A stretch of DNA of 64,000 bases from Chitinispirillales bacterium ANBcel5 (GCA_029688955.1 JARUKZ010000012.1:58026-122025); one strand, 5' to 3'. Shown: positions 55,852 through 64,000, numbered from the stretch's first letter. Notes: generated by a model not told the origin, from the sequence alone. Numbers and translations are program-made.

Positions 55852-56814
55852 TCAAACCGTATAGTACTGCGCTGTACTAAGATATCTCTCACCGGTGTCG
55901 GGAAAAAGAGTTACCACATTTTTTCCTTTTCCAATCCTTTTAGCGACTTCTAAAGCAGCTAAAAGATTTGCGCCTGAAGACATCCCAACAAATAGTGCTT
56001 CTTTTTGTGCAATTTCTCTTGTCATTCTAAAAGTCTCATCATCCTTTACCGTTATTACCTCATCGATAACACTCAGATCAAGTATTTGGGGTATAAACCC
56101 TGATCCAATCCCCTGAATTTTATGGGGACCAGGTTTTTTACCACTTATAACAGCACAGCTTTCGGGCTCAACTGCAACGATTTTAATCTCTGGATTGATT
56201 TTTTTTAGCACTCTGCCAACACCAGTGATTGTACCGCCTGTTCCAACCCCACTCACAAACGCATCAATTTTGCCATCAAGGGCACTTACAATTTCCTGTG
56301 AAGTATATTTTTCGTGCACTGCAGGATTTGCAGGGTTCTGGAACTGATGCATAATTACTGAATTTTTTATCTTTTTTGAAAGCTCCTTTGCTTTCTCTAT
56401 TGCCCCAACCATTCCTTTATGCGCTGGTGTTAATACTACCTCAGCACCATACGATTTGAGAATATTAATTCTCTCTAAACTCATCGATTCTGGCATAGTG
56501 ATAATGCAACGATATTCTTTTGATGCACAAATGAATGAAAGTGCTATACCTGTATTCCCAGAACTTGCTTCAATGACAGTAGAACCTTTTTGAAGCTTTC
56601 CCTGCTGCTCTGCGCTTTCAACCATGGATAATGCAATACGATCTTTAATACTGCCACCAGGGTTAAAAAATTCAAGTTTTACATGAATATCAGCAATAGA
56701 AGACCCGGTGATTTTTTTTAGTTTGTAAAAAGGGGTGTCACCAATTAAATGAAAAACCTCATCCTTTTTACCATCACGTGTTTCACTCGCTGCTTTCTCT
56801 ATCGGTTTAACCAT
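55852..56814 (-). CDS. cysK: Cysteine synthase (O-acetylserine sulfhydrylase)
   Basis: PLP enzyme that forms cysteine from O-acetylserine and sulfide. 320 residues: PLP lysine in FFNPGGSIKDRIALSM, EASSGNTGIALSF, the VSGVGTGGTITGVGRVLK loop and FVGMSSGANLLAA. It fits CysK/CysM-type enzymes; the free-sulfide route is inferred from the linked sulfite reductase. It starts 17 bases after the permease gene. Confidence 0.95.
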   Translation of the reverse strand: MVKPIEKAASETRDGKKDEVFHLIGDTPFYKLKKITGSSIADIHVKLEFFNPGGSIKDRIALSMVESAEQQGKLQKGSTVIEASSGNTGIALSFICASKEYRCIITMPESMSLERINILKSYGAEVVLTPAHKGMVGAIEKAKELSKKIKNSVIMHQFQNPANPAVHEKYTSQEIVSALDGKIDAFVSGVGTGGTITGVGRVLKKINPEIKIVAVEPESCAVISGKKPGPHKIQGIGSGFIPQILDLSVIDEVITVKDDETFRMTREIAQKEALFVGMSSGANLLAALEVAKRIGKGKNVVTLFPDTGERYLSTAQYYTV

Positions 56815-56831
56815 CTGTTACCATTTCCTTT

Positions 56832-57797
56832 TCATCGTATTAAAAGGTGGTGAAGAGACCAGCTGATTACAACAGCAACAACAGGTACAATAAGCCACAC
56901 TGAAAAGATTCTTAAAACTATTTTTTTTCCCGATGTTTGCCTGAATCCGTCTTTTACCATACATATTGCAAGTACAGAAAAGGTAGTAAATTGCACATAG
57001 GGCGCGGGAAGACCAAGCATAGATGCTATAATAACAAAATTTGATGTTACTAAGGATATGATACTAGCAGAGATCTCACCCAAGGGTATAATGTTTTTAG
57101 AAAGAGTATCAATATTTCCCTTACCCATGGTTAGGGCTCCAATACCAAACATTAATGAAAATAACACAAAAAGAAATGGTACATTTAAAGCCGTTCCAAT
57201 GATAAATATCGGTGCGATCACATTTGCCACATTGTTTGTTCCAATTGCAAAACCTGAATAACAATCGGTAAAAAGTATTAATTTTTTTATAAGTTTGTTA
57301 TTTGAACAAACCTTTTCATGCAAATGCATATTTTTACTGGTCAGAGGATAAAATCGTTTTATTATTATATAGGTGGCGATGAATGATAATGCTGAAAATA
57401 CAATCGCAAAAATCACAATTTCGAGTAACTTTTGGTAATTAACATTTTCATAATACAAACCAGCCCCGATAAAAGCACTGACCATAATAAAGCTTGTTGA
57501 TTGTGGAACTTTTAATATATTTGCAGCAAACATCGTGATTACAGCGCTTGAAAGTATCACTACACCAGACACCGGGTTGGTGATTTGATCTACCAGCCTT
57601 GTGCTCAATGTTTCCACAACTCTTGGCCCTACAAGAACAGCACCCAATACAACAAAACCGAAAAAAAGCGCTACAGCCTTATTCCTTTTTATAATACCGG
57701 AGCCATATGAAGGTGTAAAAGCGATTGAAAATCCGCTTGCCCCCATATTTATAGCAAGAAAAACAGAAATTGAAAAGTAGACTAAAGTAAGCCCCAC
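56832..57797 (-). CDS. cysP: PiT-family permease, probable sulfate transporter
   Basis: 321 residues with about 8-10 membrane helices and the inverted GANDxAN-like signatures of the PiT family, here modified (NMGASGFSIAFTPSYGSG and GFAIGTNNVANVIAPI). PiT proteins normally move phosphate, but a branch (Bacillus CysP) is a sulfate permease. Position within a sulfate-assimilation operon, abutting the APS reductase stop codon, makes sulfate uptake the likely function. No ABC-type sulfate transporter is present. Confidence 0.85.
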   Translation of the reverse strand: MGLTLVYFSISVFLAINMGASGFSIAFTPSYGSGIIKRNKAVALFFGFVVLGAVLVGPRVVETLSTRLVDQITNPVSGVVILSSAVITMFAANILKVPQSTSFIMVSAFIGAGLYYENVNYQKLLEIVIFAIVFSALSFIATYIIIKRFYPLTSKNMHLHEKVCSNNKLIKKLILFTDCYSGFAIGTNNVANVIAPIFIIGTALNVPFLFVLFSLMFGIGALTMGKGNIDTLSKNIIPLGEISASIISLVTSNFVIIASMLGLPAPYVQFTTFSVLAICMVKDGFRQTSGKKIVLRIFSVWLIVPVVAVVISWSLHHLLIR

Positions 57798-58517
57798 TTA
57801 TTTGCCCCTTTTATGCAAGCCACATTCTTTGTGTTCCGGCTCTTCCCACCACCATCGCCCTGCTCGTATATCATCAGTTGAGTCAATCGCTCTTGTACAA
57901 GGAGCACAACCAATACTCCTAAACCCTTTATCCTGAAGTGAACTATATGGTATATCATTCTGGCGCACATATTCCCATACATCAGATTCCGTCCATTCGT
58001 ACAGAGGATTTATTTTTATCAATCCATGATTACTATCCCACTCTACAACATCTATTGCACTCCTTGTCACAGCCTGCTCTCGTCTTAAACCACATATCCA
58101 TACATCGGCGGTGGAAAGAACTCGTGCAAGTGGCTTTAATTTACGCACCTCACAACATCTTTTGCGAAGCTCCACACTTTTGTAAAAAGGATTTGGCCCA
58201 TACTCATTTATCAGCTCTTCGAGTTCACTGCATTCAGGGGCATAGGTTTCGTACCTGAACCCATACCTCTCCATTGAACGCCCCATCGTAGCATAGGTTT
58301 CCTCAAAAAGTCTTCCGGTATCCAGAGTAAATATTCTTGCTTCCCTGCTGTGAGCAAGAAGCATATGAGTCAATACCTGATCCTCAACACTCAAACTTGA
58401 AGCAAGCACAACTTTTTGAGATGTAAATTCATTCAAAACCTGACTAACTACTTCCTGAGCGGTTTTGTTTACTAGCTTTGATCTCAACTCATCTATATTT
58501 TCTTTTGTGATCTGCAT
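57798..58517 (-). CDS. cysH: Adenylylsulfate (APS) reductase, 4Fe-4S type
   Basis: 239 residues. Reduces APS to sulfite with thioredoxin. PP-loop-like SSLSVEDQVLTHMLL, the double cysteine KRCCEVRKLKPL, a second pair in GCAPCTRAID, and the catalytic ECGLH at the C-terminus. The CC...CxxC pattern ligates a [4Fe-4S] cluster and distinguishes APS reductases from PAPS reductases. This explains why no functional APS kinase is needed. Confidence 0.93.
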   Translation of the reverse strand: MQITKENIDELRSKLVNKTAQEVVSQVLNEFTSQKVVLASSLSVEDQVLTHMLLAHSREARIFTLDTGRLFEETYATMGRSMERYGFRYETYAPECSELEELINEYGPNPFYKSVELRKRCCEVRKLKPLARVLSTADVWICGLRREQAVTRSAIDVVEWDSNHGLIKINPLYEWTESDVWEYVRQNDIPYSSLQDKGFRSIGCAPCTRAIDSTDDIRAGRWWWEEPEHKECGLHKRGK

Positions 58518-58598
58518 TCGTCTGTGCCTCTGTTAAATGTTTTCCTATGCTTTTTTACCTTAAAAAACAAATCCCACTATTATTAATAATTACCACAT

Positions 58599-60944
58599 CT
58601 ATTTTTTCTTTATAACAACTTTCCAGTAATTATCCAGTTTTTGCTGATCAACAATTTCATGTCCCTCTGCAGAAACCGAGCGGGGTACATTTTCTATTGG
58701 TGACCCTTCATCGAGTAATACCGAAAGTATCTGACCACTCTTAAGAGCAGAAAGTGCAAGCTTGGTTTTTACGAAATTCATCGGACATGCGACCCCTCTG
58801 AAATCCTTCTGCAAATCGGTAGAACTATTATCGTTCTTTTGTGATAACTGTTCATTTTCTTGCACCGGGGTTTTGAACTGAAGTGAATTGTCCATTCCTT
58901 CATACAGTTTCTCGACCGCCTCAGACAAGTCAAAAACGTTTTGTTTTAAATTTGTAAAATCGTCTATTTTACTTTCCCGGCCTGCTTTTACAACAGTACT
59001 AAATTTTACTTCTATCAAGTCTTCGTCAATAAAATGTTCTTTAAACCTGGCAAAAACATCACTTTCATTGAAGGCTTCTACTCCCTTAGTTATCAGTAAC
59101 ATTCTTGAACTTAGAAGTGCCAGAGTATATAAATCCAATGGTTTTACTGCATCATCTTTTTCGATTTTTAAGCGTAGCTGTTTGATCTTTTCGAGATCTA
59201 TGTCTATAAGATCAAATAAACCAGCAGAACACTCTCCGTTTCCCTTGCCTGCAAGCGAAAAGATTTCCGTATCACCCCAATCGCGGTAATACGCTTTATT
59301 TTCGCTAAAAGGTGGAATGTCTCCCAGTTTATCACATTTGTGCCTTATTAAGTCATTTCCCTCTGATTTCAAATAAGTCGCAAATGTGTCATACTTTTGC
59401 TTTTTGGTACTATAATCAGCAATAATTTCCTCAACAAGCTCAGGTAAATCATGTGCACTTATCTCATCGATTTTCTCTGCAAGTTTAAGACTATTGTTTT
59501 CAGTAACTTCAGTTCCACCAACTATTGCATAGACAGGATAACTGTGTTGGCCGTTTCTGCCAACTTTGCCGTAAAATCCCAAATCTGCAATTACATGCTG
59601 TCCGCAGCTGTTTGAGCATCCTGACAAATGCATTTTTACATCAGCAACACTGTCTATATCAGCATCACCGCTTTGAAGCCACTCCATAACCTCACTTAAA
59701 GCCGCCCTTGATCTGCAAATACCCAACTGGCAGGTTGAAGCTCCTGCGCAGGCAATACTATTTCCTGCTAAAACGGCAGTATCTGTCAGCGATGAAACCC
59801 TACGTGATAACCTGTAGATTGTTTCAAGTTGAGACTGGGGCATATGACGCAACATTATATTCTGGTCACCAGAAAATCTTATCACGCTTTCCCCAAACGG
59901 AATCAGATAATCGGCAAGTTTTTTTGCTTTCTCTGCGTGAATCATACCATGTTTAAGAGGTATTCTAACTGAATAGTACCAATTCTGTTTCTGAGCGCCA
60001 ACATGACGAGATTTCCAAAGCTCATAACCCTTGGATTTACTGCTGCTGTTTTCGGATAGTACTCTTTTAGGCTCATAAGAAAAACTCTGAACCGATAGTT
60101 TACCGATACCTTCACTCAGCAACTGTTCTCTTTCCTGCAAATAACTCTGAATAAAATTGTCTTTTCCTAAAGTTTTCCATAAAAAACGTAACCGTGCAGC
60201 ATGTTTATTCTTTCTGTTACCATATTTGGAGAACACTCTTTTTATTGCTTCTGTGACTATTACTATGTCATCGGCTTTTACAAAGTCGTGAAGCAAATGT
60301 CCCGTTGCTGATTTACGGCCCATTCCACCCGCGACAAAAACCTGAAACCCTTTTTCTCCATTTTTAATCTTCGCAATGAAACCCAAATCATTAATTAATG
60401 CACTTACAGCATCTTTATCTGACCCCACAAGTGCTATTTTGTACTTGCGTGGAAGGAGCCATGAGTCACTACGTTTAGTTATTGCCGAAGTCAAAGCTAC
60501 AGCATAGGGGGTAACATCAAATACCTCACCACTGTCGATACCGGCATTCCAGGGTGCAATAACATTACGAACAGTATTACCACCACCACCTCTTGTAGAC
60601 AGCCCAATACTCCTAAGCTCCCTCACTATCGCTATGAGATCATCAAGTACTACATCATGAATCTGTATCTCCTGACGCGTAGTGACATGAAGCAAACCTG
60701 AAGCATACTTCAGAGCTATCAGGCTTACCCCTCTTAGCTGTGAAGGTGTAATGACTCCTGCTGCACAGCGTATGCGTACCATATATGTTCCTCTGCGCCT
60801 TTGTTCATATATCCCAAAGGGTACCCGTCGGGCCTTAAGTTCTCCTTCAGTTATATCCCCGCTGCTGAACTTTTTTATAAGCAGTTCAAGCTCTTCAATT
60901 TCTTCATCCAGTGAATCTGGTATTGTATAGCTGAGCTTTGACAT
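58599..60944 (-). CDS. Assimilatory sulfite reductase fused to a TusA-like sulfur-carrier domain
   Basis: 781 residues. Residues 1-500 are the siroheme/[4Fe-4S] sulfite reductase: two half-repeats with cluster cysteines CAGASTC (CX5C) and GCSNSC (CX3C). Residues about 530-690 form a helical insert beginning GKGNGECSAGLFDLID (HEPN-like). The last 70 residues are a TusA fold with the sulfur-binding cysteine in VACPMNFVKTKLALSAL and LLDEGSPIENVPRS. The enzyme reduces sulfite to sulfide; the fused carrier domain could accept the product sulfur and hand it on. Siroheme comes from the cluster at 40-50 kb. First reductive gene after the carrier module. Confidence 0.92.
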   Translation of the reverse strand: MSKLSYTIPDSLDEEIEELELLIKKFSSGDITEGELKARRVPFGIYEQRRRGTYMVRIRCAAGVITPSQLRGVSLIALKYASGLLHVTTRQEIQIHDVVLDDLIAIVRELRSIGLSTRGGGGNTVRNVIAPWNAGIDSGEVFDVTPYAVALTSAITKRSDSWLLPRKYKIALVGSDKDAVSALINDLGFIAKIKNGEKGFQVFVAGGMGRKSATGHLLHDFVKADDIVIVTEAIKRVFSKYGNRKNKHAARLRFLWKTLGKDNFIQSYLQEREQLLSEGIGKLSVQSFSYEPKRVLSENSSSKSKGYELWKSRHVGAQKQNWYYSVRIPLKHGMIHAEKAKKLADYLIPFGESVIRFSGDQNIMLRHMPQSQLETIYRLSRRVSSLTDTAVLAGNSIACAGASTCQLGICRSRAALSEVMEWLQSGDADIDSVADVKMHLSGCSNSCGQHVIADLGFYGKVGRNGQHSYPVYAIVGGTEVTENNSLKLAEKIDEISAHDLPELVEEIIADYSTKKQKYDTFATYLKSEGNDLIRHKCDKLGDIPPFSENKAYYRDWGDTEIFSLAGKGNGECSAGLFDLIDIDLEKIKQLRLKIEKDDAVKPLDLYTLALLSSRMLLITKGVEAFNESDVFARFKEHFIDEDLIEVKFSTVVKAGRESKIDDFTNLKQNVFDLSEAVEKLYEGMDNSLQFKTPVQENEQLSQKNDNSSTDLQKDFRGVACPMNFVKTKLALSALKSGQILSVLLDEGSPIENVPRSVSAEGHEIVDQQKLDNYWKVVIKKK

Positions 60945-60983
60945 ATTTTACGCCTCAATATCTCTTTTCAATTTGATAATCTA

Positions 60984-61397
60984 CTACTCATTTACGGTAT
61001 CAGGAACAATTTCGATTTCTTCTGTTTTTACATCACCCTTAACTATTATGAACGATTTAATCACTGGAGCTTTATCAGCCAGGGAGACTATTACATAACT
61101 CAGATTAGGATCATATGCAAGCCTGATATCCTCCTGTGATGGTCTTGCGGGCGTTTGCGGGTGACTATGATATACCGCTCGCAGTTTCATTCCCTTCGAT
61201 CTGATATGTCGAACAGTCTCAAACTGTTCCTTTGGATCCAATGAATAATGCTCCGAAGAGGCATCAGTATTGGTCAACGGAAAAGCGAGTGTGACAATAC
61301 CATTTTTCTCTGCCAGATAACCGCAAGCCTCAACAGGTGCATCCTTCCTTGAATGCTCTATGAGTGAATCGTAAACACTTGGTTCTATCGTTAACAT
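60984..61397 (-). CDS. JAMM/MPN+ metallopeptidase of sulfur-carrier type (HcyD/Mec-like)
   Basis: 137 residues. Complete JAMM motif: Glu in EACGYLAE and HSHPQTPARPSQED (HxHx7SxxD) as zinc ligands and catalytic residues. Such enzymes remove residues after the Gly-Gly of sulfur-carrier proteins or release a carried amino acid. Here the carrier gene in the same operon ends with Arg after its glycines. It lies 10 bases downstream of the E1-like gene. Confidence 0.93.
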   Translation of the reverse strand: MLTIEPSVYDSLIEHSRKDAPVEACGYLAEKNGIVTLAFPLTNTDASSEHYSLDPKEQFETVRHIRSKGMKLRAVYHSHPQTPARPSQEDIRLAYDPNLSYVIVSLADKAPVIKSFIIVKGDVKTEEIEIVPDTVNE

Positions 61398-61407
61398 TGT
61401 TATCCTC

Positions 61408-62217
61408 TTATTTTTTTAAATCACACGCTGGTTGTTCTTCATCAACAAGTTCTGAAATTGTGGGGTTTTCACCGCACACAGGGCAAGTATTTCTTCTTTT
61501 AAGGGATACTTTCCTGAAATCCATTCCCAAAGCATCGAATGTCAGTAACTTATCGGTAAGGGGTTCTCCTGCCCCGGTTATAAACTTCAATGTTTCTGCT
61601 GCCTGAATAGTCCCAAGCATACCTGCAATCGCCCCCAATACCCCCGCCTGTGAACAGGTAGGCACTGCATCTTTAGGAGGAGGTGCAGAAAAGACACATC
61701 GGTAACAGGCAGATTTACCCGGCAGCACAGTCATAGTCTGTCCTGTAAATCTTAGTATACCGCCATGAGAAAAAGGTTTTCCTTCCATAACACAAGCATC
61801 GTTTATAAGAAATTTTGATGCAAAACTGTCGGTTCCATCTACCACAAAATCATAATCCCGTATTATTTCCCTAATATTATGGGAAAAGGCAAATTCTTTA
61901 TAGGTTATCACCTTTACATCAGGATTAAGCGCATGTACCTTATCCTGTGCAGAGCGTACCTTAGCATTTCCCACATCGGCAGTAAAATGAATTACCTGAC
62001 GCTGCAGATTGGAAAGGTCCACAGTATCCCCATCAACTACCCCCAGTGTCCCTACACCTGCAGCAGCCAGATAAAGTGTTGCCGGTGCTCCAAGACCACC
62101 AGCACCTATAACCAATACTTTAGCCCCGAGTATCTTCTCCTGTCCCTCTATCCCTACATCCTTGAGAAGTATGTGGCGACTGTAACGCTCTAGCTGCTCT
62201 TCAGTAAAATCTATCAT
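61408..62217 (-). CDS. E1-like sulfur-carrier adenylyltransferase (ThiF/MoeB family, HcyF-like)
   Basis: 269 residues. Nucleotide site VIGAGGLGAPATLYLAAAGVG, DGDTVDLSNLQRQ, catalytic cysteine in VPTCSQAGVLGAIAGMLG, and zinc cysteines CYRC...CPVCG. It adenylates the C-terminal glycine of a ThiS/MoaD-like carrier and supports thiocarboxylate formation. Neighbouring carrier, MetY and JAMM genes point to homocysteine rather than thiamin synthesis. Its start overlaps the metY stop (ATGA). Confidence 0.94.
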   Translation of the reverse strand: MIDFTEEQLERYSRHILLKDVGIEGQEKILGAKVLVIGAGGLGAPATLYLAAAGVGTLGVVDGDTVDLSNLQRQVIHFTADVGNAKVRSAQDKVHALNPDVKVITYKEFAFSHNIREIIRDYDFVVDGTDSFASKFLINDACVMEGKPFSHGGILRFTGQTMTVLPGKSACYRCVFSAPPPKDAVPTCSQAGVLGAIAGMLGTIQAAETLKFITGAGEPLTDKLLTFDALGMDFRKVSLKRRNTCPVCGENPTISELVDEEQPACDLKK

Positions 62218-63449
62218 AGTTTCTCCAACCCCTGTTTAAGATCATCAATTATATCCTGTACATCCTCAATGCCTACCGAGAGTCTGATCATCCTGTCATT
62301 TACCAACATCTCTTCCCTCTCTTTTGCGTTGTAATCACAGAAGATTGTGGAAGCAGGGTGCAAAATAAGTGTTTTATTATCGTTTAGATTTGTAGCCCTT
62401 TTTATCATCTTCAGACTGTCCATCAAGTTAAAACACTCCTCTTTACTGCTGAGCTCAAATGTCAGCAAACCTCCAAAGCGTTTACCAAACTGCGCCAGAG
62501 CCGTAGCATGAAAAGGCGAAGAAGTAAGCCCCGAATAATTTACATGCAAAATTTGTAAAGAGCTCTCCAGAAACGTTGCAACTTCTAAAGCATTGGTACA
62601 CGATTTCTCCATGCGCAAGGCAAGCGTCTCAAGCCCGAGGCTTTGAAGCCAGGCGTTATGGGGCGCTAAACACGAACCGAGATTTCTATGTATTTCCCTT
62701 CTTAAGCGCGTGGCAAATGCAGCCGGCCCAACCTTCAATGCATCATCTGCCACAGCAGGATGTTGTTTCCAGTTAAAGGTACCGTTATCTATAATCAATC
62801 CACCGGTGGAAGTTGCTCCACCTGACATATATTTTGTGCTCGATATGATTTCCACTGCCACCCCCGCCTCTTTAGATCTGAAGATGTAGGGGGTTGATAG
62901 CGTACCATCAAGAACAACCGGTACATTTTTCTGCTTTGCCACTCTGCATATTTCGCTAATATCTGCAACTTCCATTTGAGGATTAGAAATTATCTCCAGA
63001 AAAACCATTCTCGTTTTATCATCAATCACTCCTTCTAAAGAGGATGGGTCGGCCATACTTGCCTTGCGCACTTCTAAGCCCCACCGTTTTAGCGTACTCT
63101 CAAAAAGTGATGTAGTGTTTCCAAAAAGGTAGGGTGAAGTGACAATATTTGACCCTGATTCACAAAGGGCTAAAACCGTTTCGGTTATTGCAGCCATACC
63201 TGAAGCCACAGCAACAACTGCAAAACTTCCTGTAAGCAATCTCACCTTCTGCTCAAACTCCTCTACCGTAGGATTAGTTATCCTGGTATAGGAATGAGAG
63301 GGCTTTCTCCCGGTAAATGCAAGCTCCAGCTCACGAGAGCTACCAACTTCAAAAGCGGCACTATCATAAACCGGAAAACGCAACGCACCGTGAACATCCC
63401 GTTTAAAGGGTGGTTGACCATGAATAGCCCTGGAAGCAAAGCCTCTCAC
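62214..63449 (-). CDS. metY: O-acetylhomoserine/O-succinylhomoserine sulfhydrylase (MetY-like)
   Basis: PLP-dependent trans-sulfuration family enzyme, 411 residues. Active-site features are YTRITNPTVEEFEQKV, ASGMAAITETVLAL, VVLDGTLSTPY and the Schiff-base lysine in IISSTKYMSGG. MetY makes homocysteine from O-acetyl- or O-succinylhomoserine and a sulfur donor. In Wolinella-type systems the donor is a carrier-protein thiocarboxylate instead of free sulfide (established knowledge, recalled). Overlaps the carrier gene and the E1-like gene by 4 bases each. Confidence 0.9.
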   Translation of the reverse strand: MRGFASRAIHGQPPFKRDVHGALRFPVYDSAAFEVGSSRELELAFTGRKPSHSYTRITNPTVEEFEQKVRLLTGSFAVVAVASGMAAITETVLALCESGSNIVTSPYLFGNTTSLFESTLKRWGLEVRKASMADPSSLEGVIDDKTRMVFLEIISNPQMEVADISEICRVAKQKNVPVVLDGTLSTPYIFRSKEAGVAVEIISSTKYMSGGATSTGGLIIDNGTFNWKQHPAVADDALKVGPAAFATRLRREIHRNLGSCLAPHNAWLQSLGLETLALRMEKSCTNALEVATFLESSLQILHVNYSGLTSSPFHATALAQFGKRFGGLLTFELSSKEECFNLMDSLKMIKRATNLNDNKTLILHPASTIFCDYNAKEREEMLVNDRMIRLSVGIEDVQDIIDDLKQGLEKL

Positions 63450-63652
63450 CTGCCGCCCCCCATAAAGTACAAAAAGTCTACTTCATCACCCTCTTTTACC
63501 ATAGTTGATGAAAAGTTCTCTCGGTCAAGAAATTCACCATTGAGCTGAACAGAAACCATATCAGGCATCTCCACATCGAGAGTTTTAAGTAGCTGTGTGA
63601 TTGAAAGCGGTGTATCCAGTGAAGTGGATTCGCCGTTAACTGAAATTTTCAT
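63446..63652 (-). CDS. ThiS/MoaD-like sulfur-carrier protein with capped C-terminus (HcyS-like)
   Basis: 68 residues, ubiquitin-like beta-grasp fold: short beta strand MKISVNGES, LKTLDVEMPDMVSVQLNGEFL, and DEVDFLYFMGGGR. Instead of ending in Gly-Gly it ends GGG-Arg, so the terminus must be trimmed before activation; the JAMM enzyme encoded three genes downstream can do this. It is the first gene of a ten-gene operon, starting with GGAGG just ahead of the ATG. Confidence 0.88.
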   Translation of the reverse strand: MKISVNGESTSLDTPLSITQLLKTLDVEMPDMVSVQLNGEFLDRENFSSTMVKEGDEVDFLYFMGGGR

Positions 63653-63673
63653 TGCCCCTCCATCTGCTTTATG

Positions 63674-63690
63674 TTGATCAATTTGATCAA
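63674..63690. promoter_or_regulatory. Paired TTGATCAA palindromes (operator candidates)
   Basis: Two perfect 8-bp palindromes TTGATCAA at 63674-63681 and 63683-63690 lie 9 bases apart in the leader of the operon. Together with the copies at 63767 and 63799 they are probable binding sites of a regulator or a structured leader. Confidence 0.5.
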
Positions 63691-63766
63691 GTTTAGTTTA
63701 AAACAAAAGGCCATTTCTCATGAGCGACATGTCCAAATGACCACAAAACACCTGTTGTTTACTGTT

Positions 63767-63806
63767 TTGATCAACTTTATATATTTAATATATCTAATTT
63801 GACCAA
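63767..63806. promoter_or_regulatory. Promoter-overlapping TTGATCAA and TTGACCAA boxes
   Basis: TTGATCAA (63767-63774) lies just past the predicted start site and TTGACCAA (63799-63806) lies inside the -35/-10 spacer. Binding at either place would block RNA polymerase, so repression is the simplest reading. Confidence 0.55.
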
Positions 63807-63815
63807 GAAAGTCAA
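63787..63815 (-). promoter_or_regulatory. Sigma70-like promoter of the sulfate-assimilation operon
   Basis: On the minus strand TTGACT (63815-63810) and TATATT (63792-63787) are separated by exactly 17 bases. This places transcription start near 63780, about 130 bases before the carrier start codon. Confidence 0.7.
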
Positions 63816-63939
63816 CATTAAAGGCGTTTTGTCCAAAAAAACTGCAAAAAAGGTTTAAAACGCTAAATGCTTCTGCTGGTAATCTTGGATTCCTGTCTAT
63901 GGAACGATAATTTACCACAGTCGCCCGGGATCTAACCAT

Positions 63940-64000
63940 CCTGTTTTGCTTGGAACATACCCTGTTTTGCTTGGAACATACCCTGTTTTGCTTGGAACAT
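63940..64000. repeat. Perfect 21-nt tandem array at the window edge
   Basis: Two full 21-nt units and 19 bases of a third, starting CCTGTTTTGCTTGGAACATA, run off the end of the window. On the minus strand they read as heptapeptides MFQAKQG, then end in Asp-Gly-stop (TAG at 63932-63934). They could be the tail of a repeat protein encoded beyond the window or an intergenic repeat. Confidence 0.85.

Noticed and set aside
63718..63939. 73-codon minus-strand frame upstream of the sulfur operon
   Set aside because: It covers the predicted promoter and palindromes and has no coding features.
1..64000. tRNA or rRNA genes
   Set aside because: No cloverleaf with a GTTCRA T-loop and acceptor pairing was seen on either strand.

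Overview
The window is about 42% G+C by eye and reads as a chromosomal segment of a Gram-negative, probably anaerobic bacterium. Evidence for a Gram-negative envelope is an OmpA-family protein, a small beta-barrel-like secreted protein, and a large secreted hydrolase whose C-terminus looks like a type IX secretion sorting domain. Together with siroheme-dependent heme synthesis, this points towards the FCB group (Fibrobacterota/Chitinivibrionia-like or Bacteroidota-related). That placement is inference, since there is no rRNA here. I saw no tRNA, rRNA, CRISPR array, transposase or prophage.

Layout. 1-8.5 kb: housekeeping and signalling genes (SDR fragment, LMW phosphatase, tyrS, Ca2+/Na+ exchanger, YraN, Ser/Thr kinase, FHA-FHA-ABC transporter, gmk). 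8.5-15.4 kb: central carbon metabolism (GAPDH, a HAD/trehalose-6-phosphatase fusion, PEP synthase). 15.7-17.6 kb: a rhomboid protease pair. 17.6-20.9 kb: a gene-poor island with a 371/357-bp tandem duplication carrying long hairpins, a roughly 500-bp array with 21-22-nt periodicity, and one unrecognised basic protein with an AT-hook-like motif. 20.9-39.5 kb: mixed genes (sfsA, nucleoside hydrolase, hemerythrin, a stress cluster lonB-like/hsp20/hydrolase/BON/site-2 protease, hybrid histidine kinase, CheR, TrmO, OmpA) and a frameshifted remnant of a CYP152-type P450.

40.1-50.3 kb, all on the minus strand, is a nearly complete siroheme-dependent heme pathway: hemA, sirC, hemC, cobA-hemD fusion, ahbC, hemB, ahbD, hemL and an ahbA-ahbB-like fusion. 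It takes glutamyl-tRNA to siroheme and on to heme without the coproporphyrin oxidase branch.

53.1-63.7 kb, also minus strand, is a ten-gene sulfate-assimilation operon. It encodes PiT-type permease, CysD, CysN fused to a degenerate APS-kinase-like domain, an Fe-S APS reductase, a siroheme sulfite reductase fused to a TusA domain, and CysK. It also carries a sulfur-carrier module (ThiS-like carrier with a capped C-terminus, E1-like activator, JAMM peptidase, MetY) that matches the thiocarboxylate-dependent homocysteine pathway. A strong sigma70-type promoter with TTGATCAA palindromes lies upstream. The two clusters are linked functionally, because siroheme made by the first is the cofactor of the sulfite reductase in the second. 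Between them lies a PETase/cutinase-like secreted hydrolase.
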